DNA of 20,804 nt. It comes from Hungateiclostridiaceae bacterium UBA3922. GTDB lineage: Bacteria; Bacillota; Clostridia; Acetivibrionales; DTU013. The translations under genes were made by a program, and so were the position numbers. The notes under the pieces are model-generated. The model was not told where the DNA came from. It did not search any database and saw only the letters and a list, made by a program, of their open reading frames with translations. Position 1 is the stretch's first letter, and every line of letters begins with the position of its first letter. The stretch spans positions 20,219-41,022 of the forward strand of contig DGEQ01000104.1 of NCBI GenBank assembly GCA_002386045.1, in the 5' to 3' direction. Below, piece after piece: positions 1 through 7,864 of this stretch.

Positions 1-52
1 GCGCTGCGTTACGAATGAGCGCTGTACTGGCCCGTGATTCCAGTAAATCCGA

Positions 53-320
53 TCAGGAATTTTCCATACGTGAGCCATGGTGCAGAAGGGCAGCAAGGCA
101 TTTACGGATGCTTCGTGTACGGCTGCTAACCGGCTCATTTGCCCCAATGAGGGCGCAGGTCACTCGCCGTCCATGGCTCGGGACCAGCGCCGACAGCATC
201 CATGCTGCCGGTTGTGGTGCCTGTTGCCTCATTCGGGCTGCATGACCCGGCTGCATCCGTAGCACTTGCATCCCATCAATGCCTGGCTGCCCTTCTCATG
301 CGTATTTCTGGATTTTCCAG
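53..320. repeat. Large imperfect inverted repeat / structured region, no gene recognised
   Basis: The first 428 bases hold no open frame with recognisable homology, but most of this stretch can fold back on itself. Positions 84-102 pair with 278-296 (18 of 19 positions; AGAAGGGCAGC against GCTGCCCTTCT is perfect). Moving inward, 118-122 pairs with 257-261, 124-126 with 253-255, 130-133 with 247-250, 135-138 with 242-245, and 146-152 with 227-233. The tip forms a hairpin at 184-217 whose core is CAGCAT / ATGCTG. Weaker similarity extends outward (66-70 with 301-305). This could be a rod-like non-coding RNA, a MITE-like element or an old inverted duplication. I do not see the conserved motifs of SRP RNA, RNase P RNA or tmRNA. 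The strand cannot be decided. Confidence 0.55.
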
Positions 321-386
321 CATGAAAACATACTGCAGCCTGTGGAGTCCGGAGCCGGGCCATGCACTGGCACGACGCACGCGCCA

Positions 387-392
387 TATAAT
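387..392 (+). promoter_or_regulatory. Candidate -10 box for the decarboxylase gene
   Basis: A perfect TATAAT lies 36 bp before the preferred GTG start at 429, so transcription would begin near 399. No good -35 box is visible 16-18 bp upstream, so this is only a candidate. It argues against the longer in-frame starts at 279, 399 and 402. Confidence 0.3.
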
Positions 393-428
393 ACACGGAT
401 GATGTCTGGCGTGCTGCAGGTGGTCGTG

Positions 429-1889
429 GTGCGGATAAACCAAAACAGGACCCCGCTTTTCGATGCGGTCAAAAAATACATCGACGACAACGTGACCCCT
501 TTCCATGTTCCCGGACACAAGCAGGGCAAAGGACTCCGTGAACTGGTGGAATATATAGGCGAAAAAGCCCTCAGGATGGACGTTAACGGCATGAGGGACC
601 TGGACTTCGCCGCCAATCCGACCGGAGTGATAATGGAAGCGCAAAAGCTGATGGCCCATGCCTACGGCGCAGAGAACGCGTATTTCCTGGTGAACGGGAC
701 CACATCAGGCGTACAGGCCATGATCCTGAGCGCGTGCGACCCGGGAAGCAGGATCATAATGCCTCGGAATGCGCACAGATCAGCCATCGGAGGGGTCATC
801 CTCAGCGGTGCGATGCCTGTCTATGTGATCCCGGAAATCGACCGTGAACTTGGCATAACCATGGGGATATCGGCGGAAAAGGTCAGGGAGGCGATCAGGA
901 AGAACCCGCATGCAAAAGCTGTTTTCGTTGTCAATCCCACGTATTACGGTATGACCTCCGATATCAAATCTATCGTCAGGACTGCGCACATGCATGACAT
1001 GTCGGTTATCATCGATGAGGCCCACGGAGCCCATATGATGTTCCATGACGATTTCCCGCTGACCGCCATGGAGGTGGGAGCCGACATGAGCGCCGTCAGC
1101 GTACACAAAACGGCGGGATCGCTGACACAGAGTTCGGTGTTGCTGTCGAGGGGCGCACTAATTTCGCAGGAAAGGATCAGGCAGTCGCTGGGTCTTACCT
1201 TTACTTCGAGCGCATCATATCTCCTCATGTGTTCACTTGACATAGCCAGGAAACAACTTGCCACCAGGGGCGCGGAATTGCTCGGTGAAGCGCTGGAACT
1301 TGCGCGGTGGGCCAGGGAAGAGATCAACAGGATACCGGGACTGTATGCATTTGGGCGCGAGTTGACAGGCAGGGAAGGGTGTTTTGATTTTGACGAAACA
1401 AAACTGGGCATCAATGTAAGGCAGACAGGTTATACAGGCTGCCAGGTGGAAGCCCTGCTGAGGGAAAAGTTCAACATACAGGTCGAGATGTCTGACCTGT
1501 ACAACATACTTGCCGTCATTTCGATCGGCGACAGTAGGGAAGACGTCACTGCCCTGGTGAACGCCCTGCGGCAGCTTTCGCTTGGAAGAGGCGGCGGCAC
1601 GAGGACCAGGGATTTTGAGATACCGGAAACCCCTGAGATGATCGTCACCCCGAGGGACGCTTTCTATAACAGCAAAAAAACCGTAAAGCTTGAGGATTCG
1701 GCCGGGGAGATAGCCGGTGAGATGGTGATGGCCTATCCTCCCGGGATACCGGTGATATGCCTCGGAGAGAGGATCACGAAAAACGTGGTCGACTACATAA
1801 AGCTTCTCAAACAGGAAGGATGCGAACTGCAGGGCACATATGACCCCGGCGTGGAGTACATAAGGGTCCTTGGCAGCAACTCTGCGTGA
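429..1889 (+). CDS. Orn/Lys/Arg decarboxylase family, PLP-dependent (aminotransferase fold)
   Basis: A fold-type I PLP enzyme of the compact Gram-positive (YaaO/SpeA-like) group of basic amino-acid decarboxylases. It would decarboxylate lysine, ornithine or arginine to a di- or polyamine in the cytoplasm; substrate cannot be told from sequence. Seen: N-terminal TPLFDAVKKYI then PFHVPGHKQGKG, DEAHGAH at residues 196-202, and SVHKTAGS with the predicted Schiff-base lysine K227. Length is 486 aa, usual for the group. The frame stays open upstream (ATGs at 279, 399, 402), but homology begins only at about residue 3. An AGGTGG motif at 418-423 sits 5 bases before GTG 429, so I chose that start. 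It stands alone, convergent with the EamA gene. In B. subtilis the relative YaaO has been linked to EF-P modification, and yfmF/yfmH homologues lie 3.3 kb downstream. Confidence 0.93.
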   Translation: MRINQNRTPLFDAVKKYIDDNVTPFHVPGHKQGKGLRELVEYIGEKALRMDVNGMRDLDFAANPTGVIMEAQKLMAHAYGAENAYFLVNGTTSGVQAMILSACDPGSRIIMPRNAHRSAIGGVILSGAMPVYVIPEIDRELGITMGISAEKVREAIRKNPHAKAVFVVNPTYYGMTSDIKSIVRTAHMHDMSVIIDEAHGAHMMFHDDFPLTAMEVGADMSAVSVHKTAGSLTQSSVLLSRGALISQERIRQSLGLTFTSSASYLLMCSLDIARKQLATRGAELLGEALELARWAREEINRIPGLYAFGRELTGREGCFDFDETKLGINVRQTGYTGCQVEALLREKFNIQVEMSDLYNILAVISIGDSREDVTALVNALRQLSLGRGGGTRTRDFEIPETPEMIVTPRDAFYNSKKTVKLEDSAGEIAGEMVMAYPPGIPVICLGERITKNVVDYIKLLKQEGCELQGTYDPGVEYIRVLGSNSA

Positions 1890-1946
1890 TCGTTCATACA
1901 GCGCCTGTACGCTCATGTTATGCGCCCGGGAAAACTCCAACGCTGC

Positions 1947-2390
1947 TCAGACGATGAGGATTATCCCTGCTACCACAAGTACTGCGCCGACAAGGCGCAT
2001 CAGTGTGATCTGCTCTCCGAGGAAAACTGCCGAGCACAGTATAGTGACCAGCGGCGAACTCGACATGACGATCGTGACCAGCGATACATCTCCTTTTTTG
2101 AGCGCGGCGTAATATGCCAGGTCTCCGACCAGCGTGGCAAGAAGGGCTTCTGTTCCGATGAGCCACCATGTTCCGGCCGGTATGCTGCTCACTTTTGAAA
2201 AGTTTCCGCTGATTATGACCCAGCCTGAGGCTACGCTGGCTGCGAAAATGGTACGCAGGACCAGTCCGGCCGTCGGATCGATGTCTTTCAGGGCCGCTTT
2301 GGCAAAAACCGGCGCGATGCCCCAGCAGATCATGCCGAAAAGGGAAAGCAGCATCACCATGTTTTTTCTGCTCCAGTCGTTTTTTGGCAT
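1947..2390 (-). CDS. EamA-family transporter, half-size (single EamA domain)
   Basis: Small integral membrane protein of the drug/metabolite transporter superfamily, substrate unknown. About 147 aa and five hydrophobic segments, corresponding to one EamA domain where most family members have two. Such half-size proteins are expected to dimerise. Seen: N-terminal helix with CWGIAPVFAKAAL, a following stretch typical of EamA (TAGLVLRTIFAASVASG), and the C-terminal signature LCSAVFLGEQITLMRLVGA ending in a hydrophobic tail GIILIV. The frame is open to an ATG at 2432. I prefer ATG 2390, which has a GGAAGGA motif about 11 bases upstream; ATG 2360 is also possible. It points toward the decarboxylase and is divergent from the VanW gene across an AT-rich 134-bp spacer that probably holds both promoters. 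Confidence 0.85.
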   Translation of the reverse strand: MPKNDWSRKNMVMLLSLFGMICWGIAPVFAKAALKDIDPTAGLVLRTIFAASVASGWVIISGNFSKVSSIPAGTWWLIGTEALLATLVGDLAYYAALKKGDVSLVTIVMSSSPLVTILCSAVFLGEQITLMRLVGAVLVVAGIILIV

Positions 2391-2524
2391 TGTTCCGATA
2401 TTCCTTCCCCAAAAGACAATATGTCGGCGCAAACAGCATTATTACTGGAATTTATTTATTGTAGTAAATCCTTTGCCTGCCGAAAAAAATAACGTTGACT
2501 TGAAAAAGAAGAAGGTATCAGGAA

Positions 2525-3424
2525 TTGCAGAGATCGATCGCAGCCATAATCATCATTTCATGCCTTGTAACCATACAGTACGCTGCCGCGATGCCGTGCG
2601 GCAGGACCAATGACCCCGGGGAAGGGCAGCAGGAGATGATCGGGGAAGGCCTCAGTACCGAAATGGTTTCAGGCCCCGAATGCTGTATGCCGTGGGATAA
2701 TGAAAGGGAATTCATCGAGGCGGTGGCCAGGCACAAAACCTACGTGATGCTTGGGGGATACAGGACCGTCCTCAAAGACCCGCTGCCCGGTGAGGAGTAT
2801 AACGTGCACCTGGCCGCCGACCTTCTGGCAGGCACCGTTGTGAGGCCGGGGGAGATATTCTCGCAGAATGCCGCCATCGGGCCTTATACAGAGAGCAGAG
2901 GTTTTCGGGAAGGCCCGACCTACATCGGGACGATGGTGACGACCACGGTGGGAGGAGGCGTGTGCAAGGTGGCCTCCACGCTGTATAATGTTGCCGTGCT
3001 GTCAAATGTCAGGATAGTGGAACGCCACAACCATACCATGCCGGTGCCGTACGTCCCGTACGGCCAGGATGCCACCGTGTCGTACGGGAACAAGGACTTC
3101 AAATTCATGAACACCACAGGATCGGATATACTCATCTGGGCAAAGGGAGTGGACAACGTTCTTTATATGGCGTTTTACGGCAGCAGGCCGGCTCCGGCGG
3201 TGGAATGGATCCATGAAGTGCTCGAGACCGCCAGGGCTCCTGTTCTGTACAGGATAAACAGCAGCCTGGGCCCGGATGAAAAGAGGCTCCTGGTGGAGGG
3301 TATGGACGGCGCCGTGGTCAGGTCCTGGATCAGGATAACGGACGGCGACAGCGTGCAGGTGAAATACATGGGTCTCAGCAGGTACCAGCCGATGCCGCAT
3401 CTGTTTGAAAAAGGGCCGGCATAA
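2525..3424 (+). CDS. VanW family protein, secreted or membrane-anchored
   Basis: VanW-domain protein, named for an accessory gene of some vancomycin-resistance clusters; its biochemical role is unknown, and such proteins are common in Clostridia without any resistance function. A hydrophobic N-terminal segment (about residues 4-22, ending AAA) looks like a signal peptide or anchor. The VanW domain spans about 84-205, with GEIFSQNAAIGPYTESRGF, then TVGGGVCKVASTLYN (143-155), then VERHNHTMPVPYVPYG and DATVSYGNKDF. The C-terminal 90 residues are less conserved and may carry a small beta domain. I see no van ligase or VanR/S partner here, so the name should not be read as resistance. The start is TTG at 2525; an AGAAGG motif lies 9 bases upstream. 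The MFS gene follows after 54 bp and may be cotranscribed. Confidence 0.88.
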   Translation: MQRSIAAIIIISCLVTIQYAAAMPCGRTNDPGEGQQEMIGEGLSTEMVSGPECCMPWDNEREFIEAVARHKTYVMLGGYRTVLKDPLPGEEYNVHLAADLLAGTVVRPGEIFSQNAAIGPYTESRGFREGPTYIGTMVTTTVGGGVCKVASTLYNVAVLSNVRIVERHNHTMPVPYVPYGQDATVSYGNKDFKFMNTTGSDILIWAKGVDNVLYMAFYGSRPAPAVEWIHEVLETARAPVLYRINSSLGPDEKRLLVEGMDGAVVRSWIRITDGDSVQVKYMGLSRYQPMPHLFEKGPA

Positions 3425-3478
3425 TCTCTGTATTCGTGAATACCATTCAAATATGATCCTGTATTCCGGGGCAGTTAT

Positions 3479-4714
3479 ATGAAAACTGGCCACAGCGGAC
3501 ACATCGGCAGGTCCTTCCGGCTGTTCCTGGCCGGCCAGGGCATTTTGGGCCTTGGAGAATCCGTCAGGTTCATAGCCGTGACTATACTGATCCATGATAT
3601 GTCAGGTTCCGGCATCTCCGCGGCGGCAGGCGCGGCGCTCTCCGCGCTGCCGGGAATCCTGGCTTCGCCTTTTGCAGGCGTGATCGGCGAAAGAACGGCG
3701 GAAGCACGCCTGCTCGTGCTCATCGACATACTGCGGGCCCTGGCGGTTTTGCTGTTTCCGGCCGCGGGCAATGTCTCACGGATCTACCTGCTTATAATAC
3801 TGATTTCGATCACCGATGTTTTCTATAACCCGTCCAGGCGGAAATATGTGCTCCGGATCACAGGGAAAAAGGGAGCGCTCAGGGCGAACTCGCTGCTTGT
3901 GGGAGCGGGCGGCGCCGCACATCTTGCCGGTCCCGTGACGGCAGGCTTCCTTACCGACAAATACGGGCCGGTCCCTCCGATACTGCTTTCGTCTGCCTGC
4001 TGCCTTGTATCGGCCCTGTTTACGGCAATTTCGGCAGCATGGGACGATACCAGGGATCAAGCCGACAAAACGGACCGTTCCGGTGAGAGCATATTATCGG
4101 CACTTAAAGCAGGCGCCAGGTACTGCATGACCGCTGCCCCTGTCCGTGAACTGCTGGCGGCGGATCTTGTGGTGGGCTTCTGCACTATATCCGTAAACCT
4201 GGCTTTTTATCCCTTTGCATTTGACATGCTGAGAGTCACGGCAAAAGGGTGGGGAATGATGATCACCGCATACTACGGGGCCAGCCTGCTTGCCATGTTC
4301 ATTGCCGGACAGATGGACGTGCGGCCCGGGAAAGGCGGCGGACGCCCACTATATATCTGGCTTGGTGCAGCAGCGGTCATATGGCTCCTTTATGCATTTT
4401 CAAAAACATATGGGACAGTGTTGATCCTTCAGTTCGCCGAGGGCACGATGACAGCAGCAGGAGGGATCATCCTTGCGGCACGCTGCCAGGTTGTTTCCGA
4501 CAGGGAATACATGGCGAGAGTCACGGCTTTCAGCGACCTGATGGCCGGCCTGGGCAAACTGGCAGGAATGGGCGTCACTTCGTTTATCATCGGGAAATAC
4601 TCATTCATTGATGTGTTCGTCACCTGCGGCATCCTGATGCTGATATTCGCGATAAACGGGATCTCGGAACATGCGTGGGTCCCGGCCGGACGGAACTGCC
4701 GCGCGCGTCAGTAG
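3479..4714 (+). CDS. Major facilitator superfamily transporter (exporter-like)
   Basis: A 411-residue polytopic membrane protein with 10-12 hydrophobic segments, the normal size for an MFS permease. The loop between helices 2 and 3 carries a motif-A-like GVIGERTAEARLL followed by DILRALAVLL. NPSRRKYVLRI after helix 4 and GFLTDKYGPVPP near the end of the first half also fit. The general pattern resembles the MFS_3 / macrolide-efflux-like exporters, but the substrate cannot be read from sequence. The ATG at 3479 has only a weak GGGG at 3468-3471. It follows the VanW gene by 54 bp on the same strand and may share its transcript. Downstream it converges on the small membrane-protein gene, and I see no convincing terminator between them. 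Confidence 0.85.
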   Translation: MKTGHSGHIGRSFRLFLAGQGILGLGESVRFIAVTILIHDMSGSGISAAAGAALSALPGILASPFAGVIGERTAEARLLVLIDILRALAVLLFPAAGNVSRIYLLIILISITDVFYNPSRRKYVLRITGKKGALRANSLLVGAGGAAHLAGPVTAGFLTDKYGPVPPILLSSACCLVSALFTAISAAWDDTRDQADKTDRSGESILSALKAGARYCMTAAPVRELLAADLVVGFCTISVNLAFYPFAFDMLRVTAKGWGMMITAYYGASLLAMFIAGQMDVRPGKGGGRPLYIWLGAAAVIWLLYAFSKTYGTVLILQFAEGTMTAAGGIILAARCQVVSDREYMARVTAFSDLMAGLGKLAGMGVTSFIIGKYSFIDVFVTCGILMLIFAINGISEHAWVPAGRNCRARQ

Positions 4715-4842
4715 ATATACCCGCGGATGCCGCACCCTTGCATTTTGTCATAGATCTGGAGTGGCTCTGAGGTATTTTACTTATATCTGATATCGGATGA
4801 TACCGACAGGGTCACCTGGATCTTACTAGCCCGGCTTTTGGC

Positions 4843-5016
4843 TCAGCTACGGCATTTCCTGATCATGTATCCCCAGAACAGGCCCTTGAGGAATGTGACG
4901 GCCAAAAGGGCTGCAGCTGTGCCGATACTTATATCGATTATCCGCTCGCCTTCCGCCGACCGGCTGTCCTTTTTCATCCTGGTTATCTGATACTTCCTGT
5001 AGGGGGTGTACCTCAT
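4843..5016 (-). CDS. Small membrane protein, 57 aa, unknown function
   Basis: Short protein with a basic, polar N-terminal half (MRYTPYRKYQITRMKKDSRS) and one hydrophobic C-terminal helix (IGTAAALLAVTFLKGLFWGYMI), predicted to be a single-pass membrane protein with a cytoplasmic N-terminus. The open frame extends to 5154. The ATG at 5016 has a good GGAGG ribosome binding site 8 bases upstream, while upstream residues (poly-Ile, AT-rich) look like read-through of intergenic DNA. It is divergent from yfmF; the 164-bp shared spacer contains a palindromic ATCGATCGATCG run at 5034-5045. I recognise no family. The clean ribosome binding site and transmembrane segment are the only support. Confidence 0.5.
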   Translation of the reverse strand: MRYTPYRKYQITRMKKDSRSAEGERIIDISIGTAAALLAVTFLKGLFWGYMIRKCRS

Positions 5017-5133
5017 CGTCCGGACCTCCATATATCGATCGATCGTATAGTTTCGATTAATTGTATTATTGCCGGCGGAGCGCAAATTATCAGCGCAATT
5101 ATTTTTTTTGTGAAAATTTTCTTCGGGTAATAG

Positions 5134-5142
5134 TGTTATAAT
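5134..5142 (+). promoter_or_regulatory. Extended -10 promoter for yfmF-yfmH-lgt-rodA unit
   Basis: TGT followed by a perfect TATAAT (5137-5142) makes an extended -10 element 38 bp before the yfmF ATG. The upstream 40 bp is strongly AT-rich, with runs of T and A, but has no good -35 box. The next convincing terminator is at 10276, so the four genes between probably form one transcript. Confidence 0.5.
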
Positions 5143-5180
5143 AATTATTATCAAGACACGTTGTGGGAAGGAAGGTTCTG

Positions 5181-6479
5181 ATGGAAACGGGATTCGACGC
5201 GGGAAGGCCGGTCAGGGTATCCTCGTTCAACGGGATCGATGTTTTCATGGTCAATACTGACAAGTTCAAAACGAGCAGCATCCATTTCTTTTTCCAGGAT
5301 AACCTCGCGAGGGAGAACGTGACGAAAAACGCGCTGCTGCCTGCCGTGATGAGACGCGGGAGCATGGAGCATCCCACCTTCCGGGACATTTCGATGGAGC
5401 TCGAAAGCCTTTATGGTGCAACTTTTGACTGTGGTGTGACCAAGAAGGGCGAAAGGCATATCATCCATTTTTATACGGAGTTCCTTTCGAAGCAGTTTGT
5501 CCCGGATGGCACCGACATTTTTGCGGAAGCCCTGGAGCTGCTCTTTGGCATCATCACGAGGCCTGCGCTGGCAGACGGCAGTTTCAGGGAGGATTATCTC
5601 GCCCAGGAAAAGGAAAACCTGAGGATAAGGATCGAAGGCAGGGTAAACGACAAGATGAGCTACAGTGTGGAAAGGTGCATGGAAGAGATGTGCCGCAATG
5701 AACCCTTTGAGATATACGACTACGGGTTCGTGGAAGACCTCGCCCCGATCACTGCCGACGGACTGACGGCACATTACAGGACGATGCTCGGGACTTTCCC
5801 GCTGCAGGTTTACCTGGTCGGAAGCATATCGGACAAAGAGGCTGAAAAAGTCACGGGCCTTCTGTCAGGGCTTGCGCGGGGGGACACCGTAAAGCTGCGG
5901 GAAAGTTTTACAGGGAAGGAAAAAGCGGAAATCAGGCACGTGACCGAAACGATGGACGTGACACAGGGGAAACTTTGCCTCGGCTGCCGGACGAACACGG
6001 CTCCCGGCAGTGATGATTACCCTGCTCTCATGGTATATAACGGGATACTTGGCGGCGGCATACACTCGAAGCTTTTCCGGAATGTCCGCGAAAAAGCGAG
6101 TCTGGCCTATTATTGCTACTCGATGCTTGAGAAATTCAAGGGACTGATGGTGATAAGCAGCGGCATCGACACCGGCAACAGGGAGCTGGCACTGGATATC
6201 ATAAACATGCAGCTTGACGATATGTCAAAAGGCAATATATCAGACTATGAGATGGAAGCGACGATAAAAAGCATGGAGACCGGGATCAAATCACTGACTG
6301 ACAGCCAGGTGAACATCGTCGATTTCTACCTCAGCCAGACGATCGCAGGTACCGATGACGATTTCGGCACGCTCATGGAAAAGATCAGGAAGGTCACGAA
6401 GGACGATGTCAGGGCTGCGGCGCAGCGCATCGTCCCTGATACGGTCTATTTCCTTACTGCCGAAAGCGATGATGAGTAA
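5181..6479 (+). CDS. yfmF: M16-family peptidase-like protein YfmF (YmfF), non-catalytic partner
   Basis: M16 (pitrilysin/insulinase-like) family protein of 432 aa, related to B. subtilis YmfF, which RefSeq labels as associated with EF-P 5-aminopentanol modification. The usual zinc motif HxxEH is absent from the N-terminal domain: the equivalent stretch reads LLPAVMRRGSMEHPTFRDIS. It is therefore probably the inactive subunit of a heterodimer with the next gene, as in other paired M16 proteins. Family marks include SLYGATFDCGV and, in the C-terminal half, GILGGGIHSKLFRNVREKASLAYYCYS, a typical M16 C-domain motif (LF..VREK.GLAY). GTG 5163 is in frame, but ATG 5181 has GGAAGGAAGG (5166-5175) five bases upstream, so I chose it. 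yfmH follows after 35 bp. Confidence 0.88.
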   Translation: METGFDAGRPVRVSSFNGIDVFMVNTDKFKTSSIHFFFQDNLARENVTKNALLPAVMRRGSMEHPTFRDISMELESLYGATFDCGVTKKGERHIIHFYTEFLSKQFVPDGTDIFAEALELLFGIITRPALADGSFREDYLAQEKENLRIRIEGRVNDKMSYSVERCMEEMCRNEPFEIYDYGFVEDLAPITADGLTAHYRTMLGTFPLQVYLVGSISDKEAEKVTGLLSGLARGDTVKLRESFTGKEKAEIRHVTETMDVTQGKLCLGCRTNTAPGSDDYPALMVYNGILGGGIHSKLFRNVREKASLAYYCYSMLEKFKGLMVISSGIDTGNRELALDIINMQLDDMSKGNISDYEMEATIKSMETGIKSLTDSQVNIVDFYLSQTIAGTDDDFGTLMEKIRKVTKDDVRAAAQRIVPDTVYFLTAESDDE

Positions 6480-6514
6480 TGGCTGCATAAAAAGCAGGCA
6501 AAGGAGTTGTTTCG

Positions 6515-7798
6515 ATGGGATCCAGCAAGATAATATATGAAAAAGCAGGAGAGGCCCTTTACAGCTATGAACACCCCAGCGGGCTGAAAGCCTTCGTGAT
6601 ACCGAGACCCGGGTATTTGAAAAAATACGCTGCCTTCGCGACCAACTACGGTTCCATAGACAATGAGTTCATAATCCCGGGAGAAACTGATGTGACCCGC
6701 GTTCCGGACGGTATAGCGCATTTTCTTGAGCATAAGCTTTTCGAGCAAAAAGACGGGAACGTGATGGAGAAATTCTCAAGGCTGGGTTCGAACCCCAATG
6801 CGTACACGAGTTTCAACAAGACCGTGTACCTGTTTTCCTGCACCGACAGGTTCGATGAGAATTTCAGGCTCCTTCTGGACTATGTCCGCAATCCGTATAT
6901 CACCCCGGAGAGCGTTGAGAACGAGAAAGGCATAATAGGCCAGGAAATACTGATGTACCAGGACAACCCTGACTGGAAGGTCCATTTCAACCTGCTGAAA
7001 GCGATGTATGAGAAGCACCCGGTCAGGATCGATATCGCGGGGACCATCGACAGTATCAGCAGGATAGACAGGGAAACGTTGTACAAGTGCTACAATACGT
7101 TCTACCACCCGTCTAACATGATCGTGCTCGCGGTCGGAGATGTGGACCCGGAAAACGTGTTCAGAATGGTGGAAAGCACCATCCCGCACAATAAACCCAG
7201 GGCCCCGGTCAACAGGATCTATCCCGAAGAAAAAGCGGCGGTCCACAGCGAATTTATCGAGGAGCGCCTGGCCGTTTCCATACCGATGTTCCGGATCGGC
7301 CATAAAGGCAGCTTCTTCGGCGAAAAAGGCATCGGGCTCCTGATGTATGAAGTTGCCGTAAAGCTGGCGCTGGAACTGCTGGCAGGAAGAAGCTCGGAGC
7401 TTTATGAACAGTTGTACGGCGAAGGCATGATCAACTCATCTTTCGGTACCGACGTCAGTGTTGAGAAACAATACGCTTTTTCGATCCTGGGAGGTGAATC
7501 GCCAGACCCGCTACAGGTGAGAGACAGGTTCTGCAGGGCACTGGAGGAAGCGAAGAAAAAGGGACTCGACAGGTCGGCCTGTGAAAGGCTGATCAGGGCT
7601 TACCGGGGCCGGTTCATGAGGCAGTTCAACTCCGTGGAGAGGATCGCGCATTCGTTCATATCAGTGTATTTTAAGGGTGTCAGCATGTTTGACTATTTGG
7701 ACGTTTATGATAAAATAACATTTGAATATGTGAACGAGGTCCTTCACGATCATTTTAAGCCTGAGAGCCTTGCCATGTCGGTGATCAGGCCTGTCTGA
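6515..7798 (+). CDS. yfmH: M16-family zinc metallopeptidase YfmH (YmfH)
   Basis: Second member of the M16 pair, 427 aa, with the inverted zinc-binding motif HFLEH at residues 69-73 (H69, E72, H73). The downstream acidic helix expected to supply the third ligand reads ESVENEKGIIGQEILMYQD. This is the likely catalytic subunit acting with YfmF. The substrate is unknown; RefSeq groups this pair with EF-P 5-aminopentanol modification because of the neighbouring genes in Bacillus. A good AAGGAG (6501-6506) lies 8 bases before the ATG. The C-terminal half contains SSELYEQLYGEGMINSSF, matching the M16 non-catalytic repeat. lgt starts 66 bp downstream. Confidence 0.9.
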   Translation: MGSSKIIYEKAGEALYSYEHPSGLKAFVIPRPGYLKKYAAFATNYGSIDNEFIIPGETDVTRVPDGIAHFLEHKLFEQKDGNVMEKFSRLGSNPNAYTSFNKTVYLFSCTDRFDENFRLLLDYVRNPYITPESVENEKGIIGQEILMYQDNPDWKVHFNLLKAMYEKHPVRIDIAGTIDSISRIDRETLYKCYNTFYHPSNMIVLAVGDVDPENVFRMVESTIPHNKPRAPVNRIYPEEKAAVHSEFIEERLAVSIPMFRIGHKGSFFGEKGIGLLMYEVAVKLALELLAGRSSELYEQLYGEGMINSSFGTDVSVEKQYAFSILGGESPDPLQVRDRFCRALEEAKKKGLDRSACERLIRAYRGRFMRQFNSVERIAHSFISVYFKGVSMFDYLDVYDKITFEYVNEVLHDHFKPESLAMSVIRPV

Positions 7799-7864
7799 AC
7801 ACAGCCGGCTCATGTCGGTTGGTTTTATGCAAATGATCTGTTGCGGGTACAAGGGGGATGTGCT

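Noticed and set aside
15..271. Short plus and minus frames at the left end
   Set aside because: They overlap the inverted repeat, lack good ribosome binding sites and resemble no protein; the stretch is better explained by its foldback structure.
53..320. Known structured RNAs: SRP RNA, 6S RNA, RNase P RNA, tmRNA
   Set aside because: The overall rod shape fits 6S or SRP RNA loosely, but I could not find the conserved SRP helix 8 sequence, the RNase P core or the tmRNA tRNA-like end on either strand.
279..428. N-terminal extension of the decarboxylase from ATG 279, 399 or 402
   Set aside because: The extra residues have no family match. A TATAAT box lies at 387-392 and an AGGTGG motif sits correctly before GTG 429.
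2525..4714. VanW plus MFS genes as a glycopeptide or drug resistance island
   Set aside because: No van ligase, dehydrogenase, dipeptidase or two-component genes are present; VanW-domain and MFS genes are common chromosomal genes in Clostridia.
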